Source of the DNA: CAWKGC01 sp963849005 | Lineage (GTDB): Bacteria; Pseudomonadota; Gammaproteobacteria; Burkholderiales; Usitatibacteraceae | NCBI GenBank assembly: GCA_963849005.1 | Contig: CAWKGC010000028.1 | Coordinates: 62,001 to 126,000 of the forward strand | Length of the DNA stretch: 64,000 nt | Reading direction: 5' to 3' | In this document: piece by piece, positions 9,617 to 19,700 of the stretch | Position numbering within the stretch: position 1 is the first letter of the stretch | Layout of the letters: the number at the start of each line of letters is the position of its first letter | Position numbers and translations under genes: made by a program | Notes under the pieces: model-generated | Databases searched by the model: none | What the model was told of the DNA's origin: nothing | The model's input: only the letters and a program-made list of their open reading frames with translations

Positions 9617-11232
9617 ATGGATAACCAACCTCCCCTGCTGGCGGGCTACAACGCCTTCACTTCTGATCGCTGGCTGGGCGGGATCGTCTCGCGGCTGGGC
9701 TTGGCGTCGGTCACGCGGGAAGCGACTTCGCTGGGGGAATTCGTCGGCAGCGAACACGGCCAGCAGCTCGCGGCGCTTGCCAACCGGTTCACGCCGGAGT
9801 TGAAGACCCACGACCGCTTCGGCAACCGCATCGACGCGGTCGACTTCCACCCCGCGTACCACGAGCTGATGTGCGCTCGCGATCGGCGCAGGCGTGCATT
9901 CGCTCGCCTGGACCGCGAAGAAGGACGGCGTTCTCTTCGCGCGCCGTGCTGTACTACCTCTGGAACCAGGTCGAGAACGGCACGGCCTGCCCGGTCACGA
10001 TGACCTTCGCGAGCATTCCCGTGCTGCGCCACGCACCTGCGCTCGCGCGCGAATGGGAGGCGAAGGTCCTCGCCGACGCCTACGATCCGCGGCCCGCTGC
10101 CGCTTGCGCAGAAGACGCGGCGTGACCATCGGCATGGCGATGACGGAGAAGCAGGGCGGCTCGCGACCTGCGCGCGGTGCAATCGACCGCCGCGCCGGCG
10201 CGGCGGCGACGAGTACCTGCTCGACGGGCACAAGTGGTTCTGCTCGGCGCCGATGAGCGACGCCTTCTTCACGCTCGCGCGCTTGCCGGAGCGGCGTGAC
10301 CTGCTTCTTCCTGCCGCGCTCGCTGCCCGACGGCACGCGCAACCCGTTCCTGATCCAGCGCCTGAAGGACAAGTGCGGCAACAAGTCGAACGCCTCGAGC
10401 GAGATCGAGTTCGCGCGGCACCCGCGCGCGCCTGGTCGGCGCACCGGGGCCGCGGCATCGCCACGCTGATCGAGATGGCGCACCTCACGCGCTTCGACAT
10501 CGTCGTCGGCTCCGCGGGCATGATGCGCGCCGGTCTTGAACGCAGGCGCTGCACCACGCGAGCACCGCGAGGCATTCGGCAAGCGGCTCGCCGACCACGC
10601 CGCGATGCAGAACGTGCTCGCCGACCTGGCGCTCGAAATCGGAGGCCGCGACGCTGCATCGCGTTCCGGCTCGCACGAGGCCTTCGACCGCGAGCGCCGG
10701 CGACGCCCGCGAGCGCGCTGCTGCAGCGCATCCTCACGCCGATCGCCAAGTACTGGCTCTGCAAGCGCACTGCCCGCCGTTCGCCATCGAGGCGATGGAA
10801 TGCCTCGGCGGCAACGGCTATCGTCGAGGAAGGCCCGTCTTGCGCGCTTGTATCGCGAGGCGCCGCTGAACGGCATCTGGGAGGGCAGCGGCAACGTCGA
10901 TCTGCCTGGACGTGCTGCGCTCGATGGAGAAGAGCCCCGAGAGTGTCGAAGCGTTACTCGGCGAAATTGCCGGGGAGGCTGCAGGCGAGCCGTTGCTCGC
11001 GCGGCAACTGCAGGACATCCGCTCGCTGCTGTCGCGGCCCGCCGAAGCGCAGTCGCAGGCGCGGCGCATCGTCGAAGCAATCGCCGTCGCCGCGCAAGCG
11101 GCGCTCATGTCGCGGCATTCGACAAGCGAGGCGGCCGGCGCATTCATCGCCTCGCGCCTTGGCGACCGCGCGCGGGGCTTCGGCACGCTTGCCGCTGGTG
11201 TAAACTGCGCGGCCGTCATCGAGCGCGCCTGA
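9617..11232 (+). pseudogene. aidB: AidB-like acyl-CoA dehydrogenase, disrupted by many frameshifts
   Basis: Pieces in all three frames line up in order with AidB, the acyl-CoA dehydrogenase-like protein of the adaptive response to alkylation: LLAGYNAFTSDRWLGG, FHPAYHELM, VHSLAWTAKKDGVLFAR, CPVTMTFASIPVLRHAPAL, IGMAMTEKQGGS, DGHKWFCSAPMSDAFF, RLKDKCGNKSNASSEIEF, MAHLTRFDIVVGSAGMM, ILTPIAKYWLCKR, ARLYREAPLNGIWEGSGN. Between about 9876 and 10914 the frame changes roughly 23 times, always in the direction of one extra base; removing 23 bases from 9617-11232 leaves exactly 531 codons, near the usual length. The flanks (9617-9875 and 10915-11232) read cleanly. As given it cannot make a full protein. 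This may be a patch of uncorrected sequencing errors rather than true decay. Confidence 0.8.
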
Positions 11233-11303
11233 GGGCTCACGCCCCGCTCGCCGGGCGGCGCCACCTTCCTCGGCACGACAAATCCAGATCGGGACAACAG
11301 ACA

Positions 11304-12020
11304 ATGCAATCGCACGACTTTCTTCGCAACGGGATTCCTGCAGCCGTTCTTGCGCTCGCCCTCGGCGGATGCGCCGCTTCGGGTGGCGGCGCGGTCGTCA
11401 CGGAATGCGGGTACAACGTCGAGTCCTTCCAGGGCAGCAACTGCGTCACCAGCGTCGTCGGCGGCCAGGACAGCGGCCAGATCCTGGTGCCGCCCTATGT
11501 GCTCGGCAACGCCGGCATGTGGGTCAACCCGCAGTACGGCGGCGCGAAGTTCCAGCGCGTGGTCGTGATCGCCGGCGGCCTGGACCCGAACACGCGCCGC
11601 GCAGTCGAGGACGCCTTTGCCGCGCAGGTCGGCTCCGTCAGCAAGGTCGAGGCGCGGCCGAGCTATACCCTCTACCCGGACGTGACCAACATGTCGCGCG
11701 ACGACGCGATGGCCTCGCTCATCAAGGCCGGCGCCGACGGCGCGATCATGGTGCTGGTCACGCACAAGGACTCCGAACTGCTCTATGCCCCGACGTTCGG
11801 GCAGAGCGCGCTGAACATGATGACGCCGGAGTCCACCCAGCGCATGACGCAGATCTCGCCGACCATTACCGACGCCACGGTGCAATCGCAGCTGATCCGC
11901 CTGAACGATCCGGCGGTGATCTGCGTGGGCAAGATCCACGGCCCGGGCCTGACGGCTTCCACCGCTGCCAACGCGGCAGACGTGACCATCAACGCGATGT
12001 ACAACTGGGGCGTGTTCTAG
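11304..12020 (+). CDS. Putative lipoprotein of unknown function
   Basis: A 238-residue protein whose N-terminus (MQSHDFLRNG, hydrophobic core, then LALGGCAASGG) is a good lipoprotein signal with lipobox LGGC. The mature part has no motif I recognise; it contains four cysteines apart from the acylated one in its N-terminal half and end, and ends in YNWGVF. The open frame extends upstream into the aidB remnant, so the start at 11304 is chosen for the signal peptide. It is a single-gene unit, closed by the bidirectional terminator shared with groEL. Confidence 0.75.
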   Translation: MQSHDFLRNGIPAAVLALALGGCAASGGGAVVTECGYNVESFQGSNCVTSVVGGQDSGQILVPPYVLGNAGMWVNPQYGGAKFQRVVVIAGGLDPNTRRAVEDAFAAQVGSVSKVEARPSYTLYPDVTNMSRDDAMASLIKAGADGAIMVLVTHKDSELLYAPTFGQSALNMMTPESTQRMTQISPTITDATVQSQLIRLNDPAVICVGKIHGPGLTASTAANAADVTINAMYNWGVF

Positions 12021-12046
12021 GTTCTCTTCCCGTCCCGGAAATGAAA

Positions 12047-12075
12047 AAGCCCCGCCGAAGCGGGGCTTTCTTTCC
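12047..12075. terminator. Bidirectional rho-independent terminator
   Basis: AAAGCCCCGC and GCGGGGCTTT pair perfectly around a CGAA loop. T-rich runs lie on both sides (CTTTC to the right, TTTTT on the opposite strand to the left), so it can serve both the lipoprotein gene and the convergent groES-groEL operon. Confidence 0.85.
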
Positions 12076-12095
12076 TGCTTGAAGCGTCAAGCGAC

Positions 12096-13748
<1,653 letters not shown>

Positions 13749-13778
13749 GAGAGTTTCCTCGTATCGAATGGGGTGGGA

Positions 13779-14066
13779 TTACTTGACGACGGCCATCACG
13801 TCTTCTTCGCGCATCACCAGCAGTTCTTCACCGTCGATCTTGACGGTGGTGCCGGAGTACTTGCCGAAGAGGATCTTGTCGCCGACCTTCAGGTCGACGG
13901 GGAAGAGCTTGCCGTCTTCGTTCTTCTTGCCGGGGCCGATGGCGAGGACTTCACCCTGGTCGGGCTTCTCGGCGACGGTGTCGGGGATGACGATGCCGGA
14001 CGCGGTCTTGCGCTCTTCTTCGAGACGCTTGACGATCAGGCGGTCGTGCAGGGGACGCAGTTTCAT
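13779..14066 (-). CDS. groS: Co-chaperonin GroES (10 kDa)
   Basis: A 95-residue co-chaperonin that caps the GroEL ring. It begins MKLRPLHDRLIVKR, carries the GroEL-binding mobile loop ERKTASGIVIPD, and ends in EEDVMAVVK. It is the first gene of the heat-shock operon, with GAGGAGTG as ribosome-binding site. Confidence 0.98.
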   Translation of the reverse strand: MKLRPLHDRLIVKRLEEERKTASGIVIPDTVAEKPDQGEVLAIGPGKKNEDGKLFPVDLKVGDKILFGKYSGTTVKIDGEELLVMREEDVMAVVK

Positions 14067-14147
14067 GACTTCACTCCTCAGTTGGCGTTGGACTTGAACG
14101 AACAGGGCGCGCCGGATGACCGGTCGCCCGAAGTCGGGGCGGGATTG

Positions 14148-14203
14148 TTAGCACTCTCCCGTGACGAGTGCTAATAGTAAGGCCGCGCCGTGAACAATTC
14201 AAG
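14148..14203 (-). promoter_or_regulatory. CIRCE operator and heat-shock promoter of groES-groEL
   Basis: TTAGCACTC-N9-GAGTGCTAA at 14148-14174 is a perfect CIRCE element, the binding site of the HrcA repressor. Reading leftwards, CTTGAA at 14203-14198 matches the -35 of sigma-32 promoters; the matching -10 would overlap the CIRCE but is poorly conserved. Dual control by HrcA and sigma-32 is known in betaproteobacteria. No hrcA gene lies in this window. Confidence 0.85.
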
Positions 14204-14342
14204 TCCGGCGAATCCCCGGCAGGTGCGGGGTGTTCTGGGCAGTGCGGGGTAGTGCCGAAGCAAGATGCCTGTCTTGGCGATAGTCGGCACTCACATTCCG
14301 GGCTTTTCCGCTCGGGAAGCGAGGCGGCCTATGCTGTGTCCC

Positions 14343-15512
14343 TCACGCCTGGCGTATCGGAGGCGGGTTCGGCAGCCAGGTGACGACCGCAAAGGTCACG
14401 GCGGCGATGGCCGCCATCAACCACAGCAGCACGCTGAAACCGGCCTGCTTCACCAAGGGGCCGATCATCCACACCGCGACCGAACTCGCGCCGAGGGAAA
14501 CAGCCAGCCGCATGCCCGCCACGCGCGAGCGCATGCGGTCGTCCACGTAGCGCACGATCATCGCGTCGGTGAAGGGAATCGCGCCGAAGATCGCGAGCAT
14601 GAAGAGGGCCTGCAGGACGTACAGCCACCAGCTCTGCGCATTGGCCGCGAGGGCGAGAAACGGGATCTGCAGCGCCAGCACGGTGAGGTACATCGGCTTC
14701 AGCGCGAAGCGGTCGATCAGCCGGCCGACCGCAAGTTGCGCCAGCGAGGCGATGGCGTAAATGCCGGCGAGCAGCAAGCCCAGCCTCGCCGGATCCTGCG
14801 AGATTGCCGCAAAGCGCTCATGCAGCAATTCGTAGTTGCCGGTGGTGGAGAAGTTGAAGAGCAGGCTCCCGCTGGTGGCGGCAAGCGTCATCACCAGCAG
14901 CACGCGGGCGAGCAAACCCGGCGGCAGCTCGACCAGCGTCGCCTTGCGCCTGGCGGGCGGCGCCCCTTCGACCCTGGCCACGAAAATGAACGCGGCGCCG
15001 CAGGCAAGGCTCACGACCCCCGGGACGGCAAACGCGGCGCGCCAGCCGAATTCCTTCACGAGGAAGCCGGTGACCGCCGCGGCGAGCGCCACGCCGATGT
15101 TTCCCGCGAAGCCGTTCACGCCGATGGTCCAACCGGGGCGCTTTGCTCCCTGGAGCAGCATCGGGATCCCGACCGGATGGTAGATCGAGGCGAAGATGCC
15201 AAGCAGTCCCAGCGCGAAGGCAATCTGCAGCGGCGTGCGCGTCAGGCTGACCACGATTGCCGCAAGTCCCATGCCGAAGAAGAACAGGATCATCATCGCG
15301 CGGCGGCCCCAATGGTCGCCGAGCTTGCCCGCGGGAAGCGCGCCGAGGCCGAAGAAGAGGAAGGCCACCGCGCTGTAGGGCATCAGGTCCTCCCAGCTCG
15401 ACAGGCCGAATTCCAGCGCGATCGTCGTTACCGCAGTCGCGAAGATCAGCAGGAACATGTGGTCGATCGCATGACCGACATTGAGCAGCAGGGAGGTGGC
15501 GCGGTCTTGCAT
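14343..15512 (-). CDS. MFS transporter
   Basis: A 389-residue protein with about twelve hydrophobic segments. The loop between segments 2 and 3 reads AGKLGDHWGRRAMM, the classical major-facilitator signature. It starts with MQDRATSLLLNVGHAIDHMFLL, which resembles the fosmidomycin-resistance-like and sugar-efflux branches, but the substrate cannot be assigned. It stands alone, and its 3' end is 170 bases from the CIRCE element on the other side. Confidence 0.85.
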   Translation of the reverse strand: MQDRATSLLLNVGHAIDHMFLLIFATAVTTIALEFGLSSWEDLMPYSAVAFLFFGLGALPAGKLGDHWGRRAMMILFFFGMGLAAIVVSLTRTPLQIAFALGLLGIFASIYHPVGIPMLLQGAKRPGWTIGVNGFAGNIGVALAAAVTGFLVKEFGWRAAFAVPGVVSLACGAAFIFVARVEGAPPARRKATLVELPPGLLARVLLVMTLAATSGSLLFNFSTTGNYELLHERFAAISQDPARLGLLLAGIYAIASLAQLAVGRLIDRFALKPMYLTVLALQIPFLALAANAQSWWLYVLQALFMLAIFGAIPFTDAMIVRYVDDRMRSRVAGMRLAVSLGASSVAVWMIGPLVKQAGFSVLLWLMAAIAAVTFAVVTWLPNPPPIRQA

Positions 15513-15752
15513 CGCGCCATTTTCGCATCACCGGGCCGAAACCGGCTTTCTGCCCGACTCACCAGCCGGTTGCTGCGGCCGATCTGGCGGGCCACCGCGA
15601 CGCCGACCGCGTCCATGCGTCCGGCAAACGCGCAGCCTGTAAGTTTTCTCCCACGCGGCATTCAGCACTGTGCTCACAGACCACAGGGCCGATCCGGCTC
15701 AACCTGTGGATGCGTGCACTTTAGCGCCCACTTTCACCGAAAGGGAATGAAC

Positions 15753-15971
15753 ATGAGAAACACACTCGGTCGCACGATCATGGCAGCAACGGTACTCGTC
15801 GCGCTTTCTGCCTGCAGCGGCATGACAACCCAGCAGAAGGACACCGCAATCGGCGCCGGGGTCGGCGCGGTAGGCGGCGCGGTCCTTACCGGGGGCAGCG
15901 CCATCGGCACGGTCGGCGGCGCAGCAGTAGGCGGCATCATCGGGCATGAAGTCTCCAAGGACAAGAAATAG
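15753..15971 (+). CDS. Small glycine-zipper lipoprotein (OsmB-like)
   Basis: A 72-residue protein: a basic N-terminus, a hydrophobic core and LSACSG as lipobox, followed by KDTAIGAGVGAVGGAVLTGG and a second glycine-rich stretch that form a glycine zipper. Such proteins sit in the outer membrane and often respond to osmotic or envelope stress. AAGGG lies 7 bases before the ATG at 15753; an alternative ATG two codons earlier (15747) is too close to it. The gap before it (15513-15752) holds an inverted pair AACCGGCT (15540) and AGCCGGTT (15564) but nothing else I can name. Confidence 0.75.
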   Translation: MRNTLGRTIMAATVLVALSACSGMTTQQKDTAIGAGVGAVGGAVLTGGSAIGTVGGAAVGGIIGHEVSKDKK

Positions 15972-16085
15972 GCAAGGAGAGCCCTGCTGCCCTTCCAGTG
16001 CGGGTCCTGCCCTTGAAATCAGGGGCAGGCTGGCCGGGATAGCCCGCGGAAGGCGAAATCGGGCGGCGTCGCATCCGCCCGGGCT

Positions 16086-16718
16086 TCAACTCACCAGCTG
16101 GTCATTGCGACCGAACTGGTAGACCACGCGGCGCGCCTTGCCCGGGCGCGTCGGCGCGCTCAGGTACGGGCAAGGCGGGTTGCGGTAGCCCCCGGGCTGC
16201 AAGGTCAGGTCTTCGGCGACCTCCGCCCAGACGCCGCCATGCACCGGGCGGAAGATCCATTGCACGTAGCCGGAGCGTCCCGCCGTCTCGATGAGGTCCT
16301 CCGAGTCGGGCACCTCGGCGATCACGGGAGGCTGGCCGTCGAGTGTGATCGGCAGCACACCGAAGGCGCCCATGCACTCGAGCGACTCCTGGCATTGCGC
16401 GCCCGGCCGGATGAAAGGCGGCGCTTCGTGACGCGAAAGGTCCCATGCGCCGAGTTCCCAGGCGACGTCGAGGACGGCGTTCTCGAGTTCGTCGAAGCGG
16501 TCCCAGCGCTCGTTCAATTGCAGAGCGGAGCTGGGCACCGCCTGGTAGGCGACCGCGTTGGCGCTTTCGATTTCGGCCAGGCGCGTCTCGACGAAGCCGT
16601 GCCAGTGCAGCTGCAGCACCACCGGCGTGTTCGCGTAGGGCACGGCAGCCATGGTCACCGCCATCAGCGGCAGGCGGTTGGAAACGATCTGCGTCTCGAT
16701 GCAGTCGAGCAGTTGCAT
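16086..16718 (-). CDS. Conserved-looking hypothetical protein
   Basis: A 210-residue soluble protein with no signal peptide or membrane segment and no motif I recognise. It is rich in Trp and Pro in its C-terminal half (YVQWIFRPVHGGVWAEV, YRNPPCPYLSAP) and acidic in the middle. Codon use matches the neighbours and the frame is free of interruptions, so I take it to be real. It is transcribed away from bioA and is not obviously part of an operon. Confidence 0.6.
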   Translation of the reverse strand: MQLLDCIETQIVSNRLPLMAVTMAAVPYANTPVVLQLHWHGFVETRLAEIESANAVAYQAVPSSALQLNERWDRFDELENAVLDVAWELGAWDLSRHEAPPFIRPGAQCQESLECMGAFGVLPITLDGQPPVIAEVPDSEDLIETAGRSGYVQWIFRPVHGGVWAEVAEDLTLQPGGYRNPPCPYLSAPTRPGKARRVVYQFGRNDQLVS

Positions 16719-16912
16719 AGTTCACATCCTCCATGTCGGCTGGAACGCAAAACTGCAAATCCCCAATACAGCGAAGCAAACATCGTGCTCGTTCTTTTCG
16801 CACATCGGGGCGGCGCCGTGTTGCTAGCACTCTCCCGCGTTGGTTGCCAATCGGGGAAAGTCGCGCCGCCTCGCTACAATGACGGCGCCGCCACCATTCC
16901 GTTGACACGACC

Positions 16913-18211
16913 TTGACCCGCAACGCCGACCTCGTCGCCCGCTCGCTCGCCGCCGTCTGGCATCCCTGCACGCAGATGAAGCAGCACGAGCGCTTCCCTC
17001 TGGTGCCGATCGCGCGGGGAAATGGTGCATGGCTTTACGACTTCGACGGACGCCGCTATCTCGACGGCGTGAGCTCGTGGTGGACCAACCTCTTCGGCCA
17101 CGCGAATCCCCGCATCAACGCCGCGGTGGAGGACCAGCTTCGCAAGCTCGATCACGTGATGCTCGCCGGCTTCACCCACGAGCCGGTGGTGGAGCTTTCC
17201 GAGCGCCTCGGCGCGCTCACCGGGCTGGGCCATGCGTTCTACGGCTCGGACGGCGCCAGCGCCACCGAGATCGCGCTGAAGATGAGTTTTCATTACTGGC
17301 GCAACTCGGGAAAGCCGGCGAAGGCGAGGTTCATTTCGCTCGAAGGCGGCTATCACGGCGAGACCGTGGGCGCGCTGTCGGTGACGGACGTAGCGATTTT
17401 CCGCGATGCGTACGCGCCGCTCCTGCGCGCGGGGAACCTGCTGGCGCCGTTTCCCGGGGCCACCGCGGAAAGCGCCATCGAGGCCGCCGACGCGCTTGGT
17501 CGCATGCTCGCGCAACATCACGGGGAAGTCGCCGCGCTGATCGTCGAGCCGCTGGTGCAGGGCGCATCCGGCATGCGCATGTACCACCCGGATTACCTGC
17601 GCCGGGCGCGCGAGCTGTGCGACCAGTTCGACGTGCACCTGGTCGCCGACGAGATCATGACCGGGTTCGGGCGCACCGGGACGATGTTCGCCTTCGAGCA
17701 GGCAGCAATCCGCCCGGACTTCATCTGCCTTTCGAAGGGGCTCACCGGCGGCACGCTGCCGCTTTCGTGCGTGTTCACCACGGAACAGGTGTACGCCGCC
17801 TTCTACGACGACGACACGGCGCGCGGCTTCCTGCACTCGCACTCGTACACGGGCAACGCGCTCGCCTGCCGCGCGGCGCTCGCCGTGCTCGACCTCTTCG
17901 ACGAGGGCGGCGTCCTCGAGGCCAACCGCGCGAAGGCCGCGGCATGGCAAGCCCTGGCAGCGCCGCTCGCCGGCCACGCCAGCGTGCGCAACTTCCGCCA
18001 CCTCGGCATGATCTGGGCCTTCGAGGTCGAGACCGCGCGCAAGGACCTCGCGCGAGCCGCGTTTTCCCTCGCGCTCGAACGCGAGGTATTGCTGCGCCCG
18101 ATCGGCAACACCGTGTACTTCATGCCACCCTATGTGATCGGCAACGAGGAGTTCGAGATGCTGGTGGGCGCCGGGCTGGATATCGCCAACAAGTACGGGA
18201 CGCGCGCGTGA
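16913..18211 (+). CDS. bioA: Adenosylmethionine-8-amino-7-oxononanoate aminotransferase
   Basis: A 432-residue class III PLP aminotransferase of biotin synthesis, which uses S-adenosylmethionine to aminate KAPA to DAPA. Visible family segments are VWHPCTQMKQHE, DGVSSWWTNLFGH, the FYGSDGASATEIALKM cofactor region, DEIMTGFGRTG, and LSKGLTGG with the PLP lysine. The only usable start is TTG at 16913, giving the expected N-terminal length. TACAAT at 16875-16880 is a candidate -10. It overlaps dacB by one base. No other bio genes are in the window. Confidence 0.92.
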   Translation: MTRNADLVARSLAAVWHPCTQMKQHERFPLVPIARGNGAWLYDFDGRRYLDGVSSWWTNLFGHANPRINAAVEDQLRKLDHVMLAGFTHEPVVELSERLGALTGLGHAFYGSDGASATEIALKMSFHYWRNSGKPAKARFISLEGGYHGETVGALSVTDVAIFRDAYAPLLRAGNLLAPFPGATAESAIEAADALGRMLAQHHGEVAALIVEPLVQGASGMRMYHPDYLRRARELCDQFDVHLVADEIMTGFGRTGTMFAFEQAAIRPDFICLSKGLTGGTLPLSCVFTTEQVYAAFYDDDTARGFLHSHSYTGNALACRAALAVLDLFDEGGVLEANRAKAAAWQALAAPLAGHASVRNFRHLGMIWAFEVETARKDLARAAFSLALEREVLLRPIGNTVYFMPPYVIGNEEFEMLVGAGLDIANKYGTRA

Positions 18212-19611
18212 TGCGGTTTCTTGTTTTCATGTTCGCGTTCCTGGCGCTTGCGGCGCGCGCGCAAGCGCTCCCCGAGCCGGTCGCCGAAGCCCTGAAGCGC
18301 GCCGGCATCCCGGTCGACAACGTCTCGGCAGTGGTCGAGCCTGCCGGCGGAGGCGCCCCGCTCGTTTCGGTCAACGCCGCCAAGCCGATGAATCCGGCCT
18401 CGGTGATGAAACTCGTGACGACCTTCGCCGCCCTCGACATGCTGGGCCCGGCCTACACTTTCAAGACCGACGTGCTGGCGGCGGGCCCGATTGCAGGTGG
18501 CGTGCTCGACGGCGACCTCGTGCTGCGCGGCGGCGGCGACCCCAAGCTCACCTACGACAGGCTGTGGATCCTGCTTGCGCAATTGCGTTCGCGCGGCGTG
18601 CGCGAGATCCGCGGCAACGTCGTCCTCGACCGCAGCTTCTTCGCGCCGGTCGCGCACGATGCGGCGCTCTTCGACAACGAGCCGCGGCGCGCGTACAACG
18701 TCGGGCCGGACGCACTGCTCCTGAATTTCAAGGCCGCCACGATCCGGCTGGTTCCCGAGAAGGGCGCGGTGCGCGCAAGCCTGGACCCGGACCTGCCGTC
18801 CATCGAACTGCATGCGCGATTGAAGCTGGTCGAAGGGCCGTGCGGCGACTGGCGGGAACGGCTGAAGCTCGAGGTCGACGAGCAGGACCTGCTTGCGACG
18901 ATGCAGGTGTCGGGCAATTTCGCGGCAAGCTGCGGCGAGCGCGCCTGGCCGGTGAGCCTCTACGACGCCGATCGCTACGCCTCGGTGATCTTCCGCTCGC
19001 TGTGGAGCCAGCTGGGCGGGCGCTTCAATGGCAAGGTGGTCCCGGGGCGCGCGCCGGACAACGCGGAACTGCTGATCGCCTTCGAGTCCGAGCCGCTTTC
19101 GAACCTCGTGCGCGACATCAACAAGTACTCCAACAACGTCATGGCGCGGCAGGTATTCCTCACGCTCTCCGCCGCGCCGCCCGCGCAGGCGGGCGAGGCC
19201 GCCGCGAGCGAGCGCGTCGTGAAGGGCTGGCTGAAGGGCCGCGGCCTCGACTTCCCGGAGCTCGTGATGGAGAACGGCTCGGGGCTGTCGCGCAAGGAGC
19301 GGCTCTCGGCGAAGAACATGGCGGCGCTGCTCCAGGAAGCGTGGAAGAGCGCGGTGATGCCAGAGCTGATGTCGTCATTGCCGATCACTGCGGTCGATGG
19401 CACCTTCAAGCGGCGCTTCGGCAACAGCGCGGCGGCGGGGCAATCGCACCTGAAGGGCGGCACGCTCACCGGAGTGCGCTCGATCGCCGGCTGGGTGCTC
19501 GACCGCAAGGGCCGGCGCTGGGTGGTGGCGATGACGATCAATGACGCCAGGGCGGGCGCGGCGCAAGGCGCGCTCGAGGCGTTGGTCGAGTGGGTGGCGA
19601 AGCGGGATTGA
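18211..19611 (+). CDS. dacB: D-alanyl-D-alanine carboxypeptidase/endopeptidase (PBP4 type)
   Basis: A 466-residue periplasmic class C penicillin-binding protein that trims and cleaves peptidoglycan cross-links. It has a cleavable signal peptide (core LVFMFAFLALAARAQA) and the three active-site motifs SVMK, YSNN and HLKGGTLTG in the expected order, with the long inserted domain between the first two. It begins in the bioA stop codon (TGATG); the open frame continues upstream inside bioA but the signal peptide fixes the start. Translational coupling to bioA is likely although the functions are unrelated. Confidence 0.92.
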   Translation: MRFLVFMFAFLALAARAQALPEPVAEALKRAGIPVDNVSAVVEPAGGGAPLVSVNAAKPMNPASVMKLVTTFAALDMLGPAYTFKTDVLAAGPIAGGVLDGDLVLRGGGDPKLTYDRLWILLAQLRSRGVREIRGNVVLDRSFFAPVAHDAALFDNEPRRAYNVGPDALLLNFKAATIRLVPEKGAVRASLDPDLPSIELHARLKLVEGPCGDWRERLKLEVDEQDLLATMQVSGNFAASCGERAWPVSLYDADRYASVIFRSLWSQLGGRFNGKVVPGRAPDNAELLIAFESEPLSNLVRDINKYSNNVMARQVFLTLSAAPPAQAGEAAASERVVKGWLKGRGLDFPELVMENGSGLSRKERLSAKNMAALLQEAWKSAVMPELMSSLPITAVDGTFKRRFGNSAAAGQSHLKGGTLTGVRSIAGWVLDRKGRRWVVAMTINDARAGAAQGALEALVEWVAKRD

Positions 19612-19621
19612 AGGTGCTGTC

Positions 19622-19695
19622 GTCGTCCCGGCCTTGAGCCGGGACCCAGCGAGTTTCATGGAATGCGCTGGATTCCGGGTCAAGCCCGGAATGAC
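19622..19695. repeat. Imperfect inverted repeat, REP-like
   Basis: Two 30-base arms (19622-19651, 19666-19695) around a 14-base loop are imperfect inverted copies. Each arm is itself a small palindrome, CCGGCCTTGAGCCGGG in the left and TTCCGGGTCAAGCCCGGAA in the right. This motif (ATTCCGGG...CCCGGAAT) is common in intergenic DNA of proteobacteria. It sits between the convergent genes dacB and ampG and may also terminate transcription. Confidence 0.65.
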
Positions 19696-19700
19696 TAAGA

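Noticed and set aside
16822..16852. CIRCE-like sequence CTAGCACTCTCCCGCG upstream of bioA
   Set aside because: The left half resembles CIRCE but the right half (GTTGGTTGCCAA) does not form the required inverted GAGTGCTAA, so HrcA control is not supported.
16901..16906. TTGACA as a -35 element for bioA
   Set aside because: It lies only seven bases before the TTG start codon, leaving no room for a -10 and transcript start.
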